DNA from: Sclerotinia nivalis
Lineage: Eukaryota > Ascomycota > Leotiomycetes > Helotiales > Sclerotiniaceae
Length of the DNA stretch: 64,000 nucleotides
Reading direction: 5' to 3'
Assembly (NCBI GenBank): GCA_029531795.1
Contig: JAPEIS010000001.1
Location: 7,068,001 to 7,132,000, forward strand
Part shown: piece after piece, positions 1-10,800 of the stretch
How the letters are laid out: each line of letters opens with the position of its first letter
Position numbering within the stretch: position 1 is the stretch's first letter
The notes under the pieces: generated by a model
The model's input: only the letters and a program-made list of their open reading frames with translations
The model's database searches: none
What the model was told of the DNA's origin: nothing
Made by a program: the position numbers and the translations under genes

Positions 1-509
1 TCTTTCCTTGCCTTCAGCATGAATGGGTACCCGTGCGTGCGGCCAAACTCCTCAAGGTTTCCAGCTTCAACGGCTTGTGATGTCGCAGTTTGTACTCCGG
101 CTTTGATGAGGTGCTCCTTCTGTAAATACTTGTCCTGGATGACCCGCAATGTCTTCCAGCCTAAGGGTATATTAGTGTTGTTCCAATGTTTAAATCAACA
201 TATCCACAATGGAAAACAAGATGGACACCCACTGGGTTGCACTTCCACCCCAGAATTTGCCAGCTCTTCTAATACGTATGTGTCAACATGTTCAATTTCC
301 ACTGTCAAAACATCGACTTTCTTTGCAAGTTCGCGGATCTTCTCTGCATCGATGAAAGAGCCATCGAGATGGTCGTTCTTGGCATTTACTTGTTTGGCTG
401 GAGAGTTTGGTGCATCAAGAATGACAATCTTAACACCAAGAGGATTCGCAGCTTCGCAGAGCATCTGCCCCAACTGTCCTCCTCCCAAAAGTCCTACAGT
501 TTTCTCCAT
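1..509 (-). CDS. ade2: Phosphoribosylaminoimidazole carboxylase, N-terminal part (truncated by the window edge)
   Basis: This is the 5' end of the purine enzyme that carboxylates aminoimidazole ribonucleotide (AIR to CAIR). CDS is complement(join(<1..160,233..509)). The start ATG is at 509-507; the frame upstream runs into TAA with no other ATG. The protein opens with [20 protein letters not shown], the nucleotide-binding glycine loop of the PurK/ATP-grasp module, and goes on through [20 protein letters not shown] to a second exon reading [20 protein letters not shown] and [10 protein letters not shown], typical of the family. A 72-nt intron (161-232; donor GTGGGT, branch CTAAT, acceptor TTAG) splits the Ser codon before Trp. 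About 145 residues are visible. The rest of the ATP-grasp domain and the C-terminal PurE-like domain lie to the left. The family is certain; the intron is read from frame and motif. Confidence 0.93.
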
Positions 510-822
510 GATGTCGAATGGTGGGGATGATGATGCGATTCGAGGTACTTCGATAAAAGTAACAGGTTAACTTGAGCTGAGGCGTTAGATTTATGCAGAT
601 TTTGCAAATATATCAATGGAAGTAACTGATGTAGCAATTCAAATGATATCAGTTTGTGCGAAGAGTATTTTTTCTTTTGATTGAAGGGTTGGATTTTTTT
701 CGAAAATCAGAGTGGAAAGAAAAGTTTGGGTTGGGGTAATTTAAATAACTGGCAGAAAGAACCTACATTCGGTCACCGCTTGTACGTGCTAAAAGCGGTG
801 AGTTTGCAGAAACCTTATCGAT
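510..822. other. Spacer upstream of ade2
   Basis: AT-rich spacer with no supported gene. It should hold the ade2 promoter (minus strand). No known upstream element could be assigned with confidence. Confidence 0.5.
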
Positions 823-1083
823 TACCGTAAAAACTCAATTACAAGAGCTTATACTAAACCCTTTTAAGAAGAGAATCTGCAATGGATTAGGGTTCGGAAT
901 CTTCAAATCCCGATGCTTTTTCAACTTCATACTGAAATTCCGGTATTAATTGGCCTATGAAATCAAAGGATGTAATTATGTTAAGAAAAATACACTCCTT
1001 TTTTTGGTGTAGGTGGTAATCTATTATAGATCCTCTTTTTAAAAGGCTTTAGTTTAAGCTCTTGTAATTGAGTTTTTACAGTA
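823..1083. mobile_element. MITE with about 50-bp terminal inverted repeats and TA target duplication
   Basis: A 257-bp element (825-1081) lies between two TA dinucleotides (823-824 and 1082-1083). The left end CCGTAAAAACTCAATTACAA and the reverse complement of the right end (CTGTAAAAACTCAATTACAA) match with one difference in 20. The match continues through AGAGCTTAWACTAAA and CCTTTTAA, about 50 bp in all. There is no reading frame inside. Small size, long terminal inverted repeats, no coding capacity and a TA duplication fit a non-autonomous Tc1/mariner-type MITE; superfamily assignment is inference from the TA target only. Confidence 0.8.
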
Positions 1084-1677
1084 CTATCTAGATACGGAGG
1101 ACAGTTCGAAAAGGGATACGACTATTTTATAAACTCAAGTGTTTCGGATTACACTTTCTTTAACACGGAAGAAGGTTATTTATTATTTCCTATTTTCAGA
1201 TACACTGATATAGAACTAAATCATAGTATGATGTTGCCATTCACATTGAGACGGCGGTATCAAGTCTCATCGCGAAAGACCAATACAAATGTTGCTAGGC
1301 TTTCGAATCACTATTATTGGAAAAAAAAAGTTTATATGAAATTGAAATATGGCAGTTGTTATTATTCGTTATGAAACACTGTTGAGTTATTAACAAAAGA
1401 GATCTCTGCGTTGACAAATCCTCTTCTACCAAAACTTTCTCTAGTAGCAAGTACTTGTAAACACTTCTAAGTCTTAGTCACAAACACCAGTATCTGACTG
1501 CTCAACCAATAAACGAAAAAGAAAGATAAAAGAAAGATTCCCAATCCAAAGAAAAACCATCAATCATCAATATCAACCACGCATAATAGAACCGAAAACT
1601 ATCTTTCAACCCGTCACCCCTCGACCACCTTTCGAGTCTCTCCTTCTCATTGTGTATCACGAACCATAAACAATACG
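1084..1677. other. Spacer between the MITE and the repeat-protein gene
   Basis: No gene supported. A short minus-strand frame (1502-1699) overlaps the end of the next gene and has no recognisable features. Confidence 0.5.
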
Positions 1678-2829
1678 CTATTGATAAGACCACGCACAAT
1701 CATTAGAGTTCCATTGCGCCTGTACTGGAGCTTGTGTGGTATTGTTAGAACTTGCCCAAGGATTGTTAACGGGGAAATCCGAGGTATTATGTTGAGTGTT
1801 TGAAAGTGTTGGCACAGGGTTATTAAGGGGAAAATCGAGGGTATTATTTCCGATGTTCGAAAGAGTTGGCGCAGAGTTATTAAGGGGAAAAGCGAAGGTA
1901 TTGTATCCGGTGTTTGAAAGGGTTAGCGTAGGGTTGTTAAGAGAAAAGTCGGACGTATTGTATTGGGTGTTTGAGGGGCAAGGGTTGTTAAAGGGAAGGC
2001 CGGAGGTATTGTATTGGATATTTGAGGGAGCTGGCCAAGAGTTGTTGAGGGGAAAATTGGAGGTATTGTGTTGGATGTTTGAGGGTGCTGACCAAGAGTT
2101 GTTAAGGGGAAAATCGGAGGTATTGTATTGGGTGTTGCCAGCGGCTGGCCAAGAGTTGTTAAGGGGAAAGCTGGAGGTATCGCGTTCCGTGTAGGAGGTG
2201 CCTTGTCCCTCCATGCCCGGCTCGTAGTATATCTCTGGCTTCCACTGCGCTAGATTATGATGACTGTTATTAAAGACGTTTGTCTAACAACTGGATGTAG
2301 AACTCTCAGTAGTACGAGGCCGGTTGACTTCGCCGAATATCATAAAAGGCGTGTAATCAAAGTCCGCTTGTTGATAATTTGCTTGAAGCGAAGAACTTGA
2401 GGTTGCTTGGCTTGAGTTTGTCTGGCTTGAGATTGTCTGGCTTGAGATTGTCTGGCTTGTGGTTGCCTGGCGGTGGCAATTGATGGTTTGAAAAGAAGCC
2501 GAGGTGGACAAGTTCTGAGAATCCCTTGAGAGATACTGAAATGTCTTATTAGGGCAAGTGGATAGTTGATGATAACCATGGATTGATGGAGGTTGAAAAC
2601 CTCCGGGAGAGGCATTACTAATATCAGGGCACTGCTGCAGAAAGTTGATGTTGGCGTATGTAGATGTATCTTGGCCGTGTGTAGACTGGTCTGTGCTCTC
2701 TGTCGGATCATATTCTTGAGCATGGGGCAGAGGCAGTTCATCGGAAGACATGAAGTCATTGTGGCCGTAACGTATTGGAGAAGCCGGTATCATACCAAAT
2801 GAAGAGTAGGCGTCTGTAGGCTCCGACAT
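1678..2829 (-). CDS. Low-complexity Asn/Ser/Thr-rich repeat protein, unknown function
   Basis: Two open segments join into one gene. Exon 1 starts at ATG 2829 (MSEPTDAYSSFGMIP). Exon 2 reads QWKPEIYYEPGMEGQG and ends at a TAG at 1678. A phase-1 intron ending at 2250 links them: either 42 nt (2250-2291, donor GTTGTT) or 66 nt (2250-2315, donor GTACTA), giving about 369 or 361 residues. Exon 2 holds about eight copies of a roughly 19-residue unit, F-P-L-N-N-S-W-x-A-P-S-N-I-Q-Y-N-T-S-D. Exon 1 ends in five-residue SQTIS/SSQTN-type repeats and is rich in Ser, Thr and Gln. No signal peptide, membrane segment or catalytic motif is visible. Composition resembles disordered regulatory or scaffold proteins, but no function can be assigned. 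The donor choice is uncertain. Confidence 0.6.
1700..2180 (-). repeat. Coding minisatellite, about 57-bp unit
   Basis: Roughly eight tandem, diverged 57-bp units (one is shortened) encode the 19-residue FPLNNS repeat of the surrounding gene. On the plus strand the phrase GTTRTTAAGGGGAAA recurs at the same place in each unit. Confidence 0.8.
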
Positions 2830-5057
2830 CTTAAGCTCTTCCTTCCCAAATAGATCCAGAACAAATAGCTATGTAATTTAGGTTGGTAGAAAAGGTATAT
2901 ATTTTCAAAGGTTGAAAAGATAATAATATACGAACTTTGGTGAGCTCGAGGATGCATGCGTATGTGAAGGTTCTTTGCTTCTGTTTTTGTTTTTGTTCTG
3001 CATTAGGAGGGGACCTCGAGGCTTAAAAGCACAAATCTCGAGCTTGAATAAATGACTCGAAGAAGCCTACAATATATGAATAAGAGAAAAAATAAAATGT
3101 ACCACTGATACAAAAAGAAAATAGTCATAAGAGTATCATATATTCTATTTGAGCAACGAATCACTAATGCTTCAATTCGGTATGAGCAAAAGCCTGATCA
3201 ATGATTCATGAGCCTTGAGTATCACCTATCCAATTTAAACAATGAAATGTAGATATTTCAATCCATCTTAAACAATACCTTTCCAATGCTTCAATGTACC
3301 ATTTCAAACTGATTCGTCAATCGTCAATATTTCGATCCAATCTGGACAAATATACCACCATTTGAACCTGAACAATAATCTGACAATATAATCTACCAAA
3401 TGTCTGAATCCAAAGAGACTAATTGAATCCTTACTTCCTATGACTGGACCTTGGAGGCAGCGAATGATTTATGAAACATAAGACTTAAGTCTGGTTAAGA
3501 ATAGAGAATATCTCGACACGTTCCAGAACAATATATGATATTATCAGGCCTGAAAATTGAAGGTTTTCAATGAGCTTAAGAATTGTAATAAATAGAAACT
3601 TTCTAGCCGCGCAGCTTCTTAAGCTCATTATCAACCTTCCTAATTTTCTTCTGGAAACCCCCTACTGTTGACACAGCTCAAAAACATCATTGCAATTTCT
3701 CTTCCTCAAACAAATTGTGCTTTTACTCCTGCTGCATAACTCTCATACTCGTGCTGAGACTTCACCGATTAACTTCTATGCGTGGGTTTGCGCGTTGATG
3801 TACCATCACCTGCAGTTTCAACTATGGTTACTAAAAACTAAAAATAATGCAACGCCTACTTGGCTCATTTCCATTTCCGGAGGAAGAGGTCTGCGACAGT
3901 TCTAAAAGTAAGAAGACCATTTACATTGCAGAAAAACGGTCAGTGAGGTGAAGATAGAAAAAATCACAATGATAACTCAAGCCACATTGATCATGCTGCT
4001 TAGCAGTTTCTCCCCAAAGCATCCTTGAGCACCCCAAAAACGTACATTGCATACGTATAGCATAAGTTCATACTTTCTTCTTTGCTCCATGGTCCATCAA
4101 GACTTTGGGATGGTAGACTCAAGCAAATGGTTGGTCAATGATGAGACTTCATCTATGATTGAGATTATACTCAAAGGTTTCTCGAAGCAATGAGACAAAC
4201 GACCATATATCTCGAAAATAGGTGGGAGATATGCGATTACATCTACCCGGCGTCTTGCCCTAACGAACGCGGGGTTACTACCCCACATCCAAAACAACCC
4301 ACAAATTATTTATAGACATAAGCAAAGCAAAGAACTTTTGTTATGCGCAAGCCGTCGTTGTATTGAGGGTATCGAGGGTATCGAGGAACTCACTCCAGTT
4401 GAATGCTACTGACCATTTGACAATTGGTTAGATGGTATTCTATTTCAACCCGACGAAGCAATGACGCAGCCTTTATCACGATGAAGGGAAGGGGGATCGC
4501 CCACAGGAGCAGAAGCGCCTACCAACACGCCTTTCCCTACCTACTATCCCGATACAGAGTTCATGACAAAAGAAAAAAGTGTACGGACAACAGTTTGCCA
4601 ATCTTTGTATGTAAGTTAAGCCATTTGAACGCCGAAATTGATGTGATAGAAACACAATCATTACGGCCAACCACCATTACGGTGTGCGAAGACTCGACGA
4701 ACGACATGGCCATTCAAAGATAGCCTTCGAAAAAAAGTTTAAAGAATCGCAGCGGAATATGCAATGCGGCTGCGTTTTGCTTATGTGCCAGAGATACCAG
4801 AGTATAGAGGGAAGATGGATGCCTTGCCTCCAGCGGTCGCAGTAATTATTTATAAACCATGGGTTTGGATGTTGGTGGCGATTGTAATCGGATCAGAAAT
4901 CATATGCGACGACCAAATTCGTGGGATATTCGGTGGAATTTTGTCAAGAGGGAGGTGCGGTGGCAGATACGATTTCAATAATTGTATTGGACCCTTCGTG
5001 GAGAATATTTGCTCGTGTGGGATAAATGTTGGCCTTGTATTTAAACACAGACTGTAC
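2830..5057. other. Spacer between the repeat-protein gene and U6
   Basis: No convincing gene in 2.2 kb. A 71-codon frame at 3690-3905 begins with a hydrophobic leader-like stretch (MQFLFLKQIVLLLLL) but has no further support. A 99-codon frame at 4424-4723 looks random. The region just upstream of 5058 is the U6 promoter. Confidence 0.5.
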
Positions 5058-5065
5058 TATATAAT
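5058..5065 (+). promoter_or_regulatory. TATA box of the U6 snRNA gene
   Basis: TATATAAT lies 30 bp before the inferred first base of U6 (5088). This is the spacing expected for RNA polymerase III TATA elements of fungal U6 genes. Confidence 0.7.
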
Positions 5066-5087
5066 CTAAAATGTTACTTTTATCTTC

Positions 5088-5240
5088 GCCTTCGGGCATT
5101 GTAAGTATTTACCGAGCACTTCACAATCAACATCCAAACTAACGATTTCATAGTGGTCAATTTGAAACGATACAGAGAAGATTAGCATGGCCCCTGCACT
5201 AAGGATGACACGCTCAATCAAAGAGAAGCTACCAATTTTT
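5088..5240 (+). ncRNA. U6: U6 spliceosomal snRNA, interrupted by a 53-nt intron
   Basis: The conserved U6 core is unmistakable: TGGTCAATTTGAAACGATAC, then ACAGAGA (5172-5178, pairs with the 5' splice site), AGC (5184-5186, catalytic triad), and CCCCTGCACTAAGGATGACA of the internal stem-loop region. The 5' end GCC-TTCG-GGC (5088-5097) forms the expected capped hairpin. It is separated from the core by an intron at 5101-5153 with GTAAGT donor, CTAAC branch (5139-5143) and TAG acceptor. Joining 5088-5100 to 5154 gives GGCATT|TGGTCAATTTG, matching the continuous sequence known from yeast U6. The mature RNA would be about 99 nt. Exact ends are inferred from the TATA spacing and the T-run. Confidence 0.96.
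5101..5153 (+). other. mRNA-type intron inside U6 snRNA
   Basis: 53 nt with GTAAGTATTT donor, CTAAC branch 10 nt before the TAG acceptor. Its removal restores an uninterrupted U6 sequence, so it is an insertion and not sequence variation. Confidence 0.92.
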
Positions 5241-5241
5241 T
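5236..5241 (+). terminator. RNA polymerase III T-run terminator of U6
   Basis: Six T residues directly follow the U6 3' region (ACCAA then TTTTTT). A longer T-run at 5246-5257 could act as backup. Confidence 0.75.
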
Positions 5242-5666
5242 GGCATTTTTTTTTTTCTATTGGTTCTATGTAGAAATACACATTTTTGCCTTGATCTTTT
5301 TTATTCGGCTTGGTTTTCTGGTATCCACTTATTTCTTGATATTTTAGGGTGTGCGTAACTTTAAAGCGAGGAAGTCATGAATTATGGAGATAGCGGGATT
5401 TTTGGTGCAATGAATGGGCCTGGACATTTCTGACTTTCACATTGTACCGTATTTTACTGCAATTGTCTCCCTAGTAGTCCAATATGTCGAATTCTTTTAT
5501 TTTACTTTTTGGTACGGTACATACCTTCAAGAACTAATCAACCTTCCATACTACTTGAATTCAAATCAAACATTGAATACCTAGCGTTTGATACCATAGA
5601 AGTGATGTAGAATCTTCCAGGCTGAAGGCTAAACACCGGTTTCGGAAACCGGACCCATAAATTGAA

Positions 5667-5701
5667 ACGCGTTTGAACGCGCCAACCCCGCGATTTGGCG
5701 C
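5667..5701. promoter_or_regulatory. MluI box plus E2F-like site upstream of sld5
   Basis: ACGCGT (5667-5672), a second ACGCG core (AACGCGCC, about 5677-5684) and TTTGGCGC (5694-5701) cluster about 120-150 bp before the sld5 ATG. ACGCGT is the known binding site of the fungal G1/S factor MBF; its use here is inference. Confidence 0.5.
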
Positions 5702-5817
5702 TTGAGGTTATTATCAGAAGGCCATTTTCGAATTGTCCCATCAATTGAACTCTTACACTTGCAAGTCCTAAAAGTGCTCCTCTTCTCCTAATCCTCGAAT
5801 CTATATGTGAGCCAACA

Positions 5818-6656
5818 ATGGACATCGACCAATTTCTCAATGATCCCTTTGAGGATGCATTGCGACCAAAAAATTCCAACACTCCCGAAGCAGACTTGCA
5901 GGCTTTAACAAGAGCTTGGATTAATGAGCGCGGTGCTCCAGAGATTCTACCGTTGGTTCTATCCTATCTTTCAACACCTTCTATCACAATATCCTCAATT
6001 ACAATCGAACTGACATCTGCTGAGGTTATAGATGGCCTCCTAATAATCTTGTCGAACGGGTTACAGAACGAATCAAAAAGCAAATCGAGAAGGTAGAGGA
6101 ATTGACTGGAGATATGGATCCGAAGACAAATTTTGGCCTCATTTGTATACAGACGGAACTGGAGAGGTGGAAGTACCTCATTAGAGGATTAGTCAGAGCC
6201 AGAATCGCAAAGGTTTGCCCAAAAAGCCACAAGTCGGGGGCGCATTTGCTCACTTGTGTATTACAGATCGATGCGCATACATTACACTACCTGAGCGATG
6301 AAGGACTTCGATCAAGGTTATCGGAAACCGAAATCGCGTATGCCACAAGACATCAACAATTACTACACAGCCATTACTTGTCCAGTTTCCTGGGAAGCTT
6401 TCCAGCTACATTGCAGAACTTAAACGATCAGGCAGGAGGCATTTCTATGATCAGTGGACCAGATGAAGATACTGCTGTATTTGCAAGGGGTACAGGAAGT
6501 TATGAAGAGTTCACTGGTGATGGTGGTAGCATATCCGTTCTGGGGAGAGGAAGAGACGGGGACGATGTGAAAGATGTTGGCAGAGGGGAGGTCGTAATTG
6601 CGAGATGGTCGGATATCAGAGAGCATGTTGAGAAGGGAGAAATGGAACTGGTCTGA
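5818..6656 (+). CDS. sld5: GINS complex subunit Sld5 (DNA replication)
   Basis: Sld5 is one of four GINS subunits that join Mcm2-7 and Cdc45 in the replicative CMG helicase. CDS is join(5818..5951,6032..6212,6267..6656), 234 residues, a normal fungal length. Exon 1 gives [11 protein letters not shown]...[17 protein letters not shown]. Exon 2 continues [20 protein letters not shown] and [20 protein letters not shown], the helical A-domain core. Exon 3 reads IDAHTLHYL, then [20 protein letters not shown] and a B-domain end with [20 protein letters not shown]. Intron 1 is 80 nt (CTGAC branch). Intron 2 (6213-6266, 54 nt) is a multiple of three and has no stop, so retention would keep the frame. 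The start follows the first ATG after the G1/S-type promoter motifs. The family call is strong. Confidence 0.93.
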
Positions 6657-7484
6657 AAGATCCATCTTGAGCGAAGCACACCACACCATTCGCGGCCCAC
6701 TTTCGTCGGGGACGGCGAACAACATTGCTGCCGAACAACATTGCTGCCGAACATGATGTCCTGTGGAGCGGCCGATTTACCCATTCAAAGCTCTTCTCGT
6801 CTGGTTGACTCATCTATTACTTGTTCCAGCCGAGTACATTGGCTGACACAATACATTGAATCGAGAGACGATCCGTGGGAATTTACAACTACTGAAAGTC
6901 ATCACGCTTGAGGAGGGAAATGAGCTGTTGTGTTGCATCGGATGCTGATTTTCTCGGGCCACAACAAAATAACTGTGGCGGGCGGCGGAGGCGGCCATCA
7001 AGGCCAATGGATTAAAGGTATTCCACACCCTTTTTGATATTCATCCTCCGCAAACTAGGATGACAGACTCATGGAGTCTTGAAAAGATTGGTCTCTTTCA
7101 AATCAACACTTTGAAGATTGGGAATCCTAGCTTGCCTGGTAGATGAATAAAATGCTAATATCCGGAGGTAGAAGCATCAGAAGCACAGGAGTAATCCACT
7201 TATAGAAATTCTGATTCACATACATCCTCAATTTCAATTTCAAGCTCATGAGTGTTTCTTTATCTATGTTAATGGTTTGCTTTACCTGATTATTCATATG
7301 TCGCAAATTGTTGTGACGCACCGATTTAAGCACAAAGTTTTTAAGCTTCGATGTTTCTCTGGATGTAAAAGGAGAAGTGGAAGAAGCGAAAACAGTTATC
7401 TGATTATACATTTACTTAAGCTCATCAAAATGTTCTTGTCCCTCCTCACCCAAGCAGGCTTTTCGGTTTCTTCATACTGAAGAT
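6657..7484. other. Spacer between sld5 and the PPxY protein gene
   Basis: No supported gene. A short tandem repeat of a GCCGAACAACATTGCT unit (two full copies plus a partial one) sits at about 6714-6755 just after sld5. Confidence 0.5.
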
Positions 7485-7805
7485 ATGTCCACAAACGACA
7501 ACAGACATTCTACGCAACAGCCCTCCAAGGCTCGTAACGGCCCTTCTAGGACTCCTCAGTACTCACCCAAATCGGCTTATTCTCGTCAGGTTTCTGGTGG
7601 CTCTGGCCAGGCAATTCCACCCCCTTCATATGAAGAGACTCAACGTGTTTGGCACAATGAGAACTATCAGTCATCGGATAAGAACTCTACACTTTCAGGG
7701 GCTGCCGATGTCTCTGATGCAGAAGCGAAGCAGCCGCTTGTTACTGATGGATTCGAAGGATATACTTTCACGGAGCCTGCCAGTTCTGGTAATGCGAGGT
7801 CTTAG
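7485..7805 (+). CDS. Small hydrophilic protein with a PPxY motif, unknown function
   Basis: A 106-codon intronless frame begins at ATG 7485 and ends at TAG 7803-7805. The protein is Ser/Gln/Asn-rich and looks disordered. Residues around 43-50 read IPPPSYEE, a PPxY motif of the kind bound by WW domains of Nedd4/Rsp5 ubiquitin ligases. There is no signal peptide or membrane segment. The composition differs from random frames nearby, and a stop-flanked ATG follows an AT-rich leader, which supports a real gene. It could also be the first exon of a longer gene, but I see no clear downstream exon. No family recognised. Confidence 0.5.
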   Translation: MSTNDNRHSTQQPSKARNGPSRTPQYSPKSAYSRQVSGGSGQAIPPPSYEETQRVWHNENYQSSDKNSTLSGAADVSDAEAKQPLVTDGFEGYTFTEPASSGNARS

Positions 7806-10800
7806 TGTTCGATTAATTCGGTCGAGTCTGGTATCTCCACCCCCAACTGATCGACGAACCTCTCTTGTTGACTGAGTAATAATTTGGTGAGATGCAACGC
7901 GTGTCAAATTTCGGTATTTCAAGGGAGAACCCAGTTCTCATCATTGGCGGATGTGTACGAGGCCCCGATCATATCAATCTCAGTGAAAAATTTTGTGGTG
8001 TATAATGGAGGCTCCCTGACCTGGGATGATTGTTAAGTGAGAAGGAAGAAACTGGGGCCTGTCTGTTATGGAGAAGGATGGACTGAAAATTCTCGGATAT
8101 GTTGATAAACTATTCGTGTTGTGATTTTTTTCTCTGGAGCGGTGTCTTCCTTTTCTTGGCTTTTTGACTTATTAGTTGGGGAGTCAGCATTTAGTTTCTT
8201 TAACCAACCTTTTCATCGTACAGGAATCAGAAGGACAGTAGGTCTTCGTGGGCGTTCGTTGTTACATCTGTGCTGGTAATAAATGCATTCCCTATGAATA
8301 TCGCAGTATGTTATATATGTTTCTAAGTGCGTGTTCCTTTTTCCTCGTTTGTACCCTTTCATTGGTATCAGAAGTCTCTCTTGATTTCCTCATGGAGAAG
8401 CCGATGCCAGGCACAAAGAGAGCAAGATGATTCAGATGGGACAGGATGTTAGTAGAGTCATGTTGCTAGACTTCGAGTCATTCACATATGGACGGCATGA
8501 TTTTATGTATCATTTTCCCAACATCGTGACTATGAAAATTATAGATTTGAGTGCGAAAGTTGGGCTTTTAAGCCTCGAGGTTTTCTGAGAAGAGGAAAGG
8601 AAATAGTAAAAGTAGAAACAGTTTACTTACTCAAGTTGTCCACAATTTCACCTCAAGCTCTTTTTTCTCCGTGTATAATACCGGCCATTCATAAATTCCC
8701 CATCGTCACTCATCTCCAGATTCCAACTGCTCATGCCAGAAATGGAATCTGCTGCCAAAGTGTTTCTGTGCAATCTCTAGTACGACTTGACGTGAGTGAA
8801 TTTAAAACCAAAACCTCATGTAATAAATATATCCAAAAATATCACTATTCCGTACCCCAACAAGCCGAACTTCTTTAATCACTTGAACTCCTACCATTAT
8901 CTTCAACGAATTCCGTCCCATATCACTATCTCCACGCTAGACCTGCTAAACCACAGGCTCACCCACACAAACACCTCCCTTCTTCCTGAAACTCTTACAA
9001 GTAGACGAACTAGTATCTTCTGGAAGGATATCGCAACATGGAGTGATTTTCTATTTATTGGTGTTGATGGGCATTTAGTTGAACAGGGAAGTCATACACT
9101 TGCGTCATTTTCCGTAATATTATACTGATCATACCAGAAACTGAGAAAAAAGTTGGAATAAGGACAATGACAATACGCAGCAACTGACAGTAACAATATA
9201 TTGCCTCCTATCGTTCCACTCGAATATCACCAGTTCTCTGGAAACCCCAAAAATTATGCGCAAGACAGATTAATAACTCTTGCATATATCACCGCCCTCA
9301 CACAAGTCTCCTAGGTGTTCAGTGTGTACAGTGTAGTAACGTCGATACTATACCCAAAAAAGAACTTAACGCTCTTAAATAGTTTAGAAATGAATGTCTC
9401 TACTAATGTTTGGATTCAACGAATGTCATTTATGACTCATGAAATTATACACTTGAATTCAGTCTACATTATCTTCCTTTATAGTAATCTATCCACTTGC
9501 CTACCAATTCCTCACGAATTGATTCCTCCCTCTGTTTCTATTCAAATCGATTCATTACATAAACTTCCACCTTTCCCAACTTTTCTTGCTAGTATTAGTA
9601 GATGAAATATAACTCGTAATGAACTGCTAATGAGCAATCTGGGCTAACATAACCACTGAACTAAGAAGACATTCTCGCCATTCATCTAAAATGCTATTTA
9701 ATATCTAAGCATCATCAAATATTGACCACTGTATTACGCATATCAACAGAAAAAAACAATAACGTAAAATCAAAATGACACCAAGAATATGTGAATATGT
9801 TGAGCGACAACAAAATAAAATGCGTCCTCAAATTTGATATACCATTTCCCAGAAGCCTGGCACCCGAAGCTAATCACAACAAATCCAAGATTACTAAACC
9901 ATAACGACCAATACAACACCACCATAATATTCCCATGTTGGAATAAGGTGATGAGAAATAAAAGATCTCAATAAATTCAAACAGGATGGGGGATAGGTGA
10001 CTTTTATAAAGGGCCTAGGAGATGAGGATATGAAGGAGCTCGAGGGGATGGAAATTATTATGAATTTACTTACACTCACTGTACTCCACAGCTTCTCATC
10101 CCCCTATTCAGATATGCCCATATCCGAAACTTCTGCTTTACCTTGTGTACACTTCCACACCCTCCCGGTCTTCGATCTACCGCATATACAGTCTCCCATT
10201 CACGCACCACTTATCCACTAACACAAACAGAACTTCAGTATCATTCCGCATCAGTCTATATATTATCTTCCTTATTCCAGTTCAGCAAATGCATCCAACA
10301 TAGCAAGCAGGCACATCAGCGCAAGTGGCATAATAAACTTATAGTGCGCGTATTCGGAGGATATTTATCTATACGATTATTGAGAAATTATAATATGAGT
10401 AGCCAAGATACTGAACGGGGTAAAATCAACATTGGATGGAAGTTAGAATGGCAATAAAGAATAGATCGACAATAAAAATTAAAACAATCACATATGAGAT
10501 GGGAATTCTTTCCATCTCATTGCTCTCCAGACCAAACATCTCCATCCGCCCAGTACCATAGCAGCTCTGTGAATCGCAGACCATTGCAGACCTAGCAGAA
10601 ATCCTAATCCAAGATTTTTGCAATTTGGAGTTTGAAACTCAAAGAGTTAAGGATGTTTATGTGCATTTGACGAGAAATTTGGTCACGCACTACACAACTA
10701 AAGAGAGGTAGTGAATATAGCGTATTAAGGCTTTCATAGTATGAAATAGATGAATGAAACCAAATCTTTCATGTACGATCTTGTGGTGAGGAATTGTAAT

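Noticed and set aside
3690..3905. 71-codon frame with a signal-peptide-like start
   Set aside because: Only the leader looks protein-like; the rest is random in composition and no intron or family supports it.
5066..5281. 71-codon frame antisense to U6
   Set aside because: It is the shadow of the conserved U6 RNA sequence, and U6 explains the conservation.
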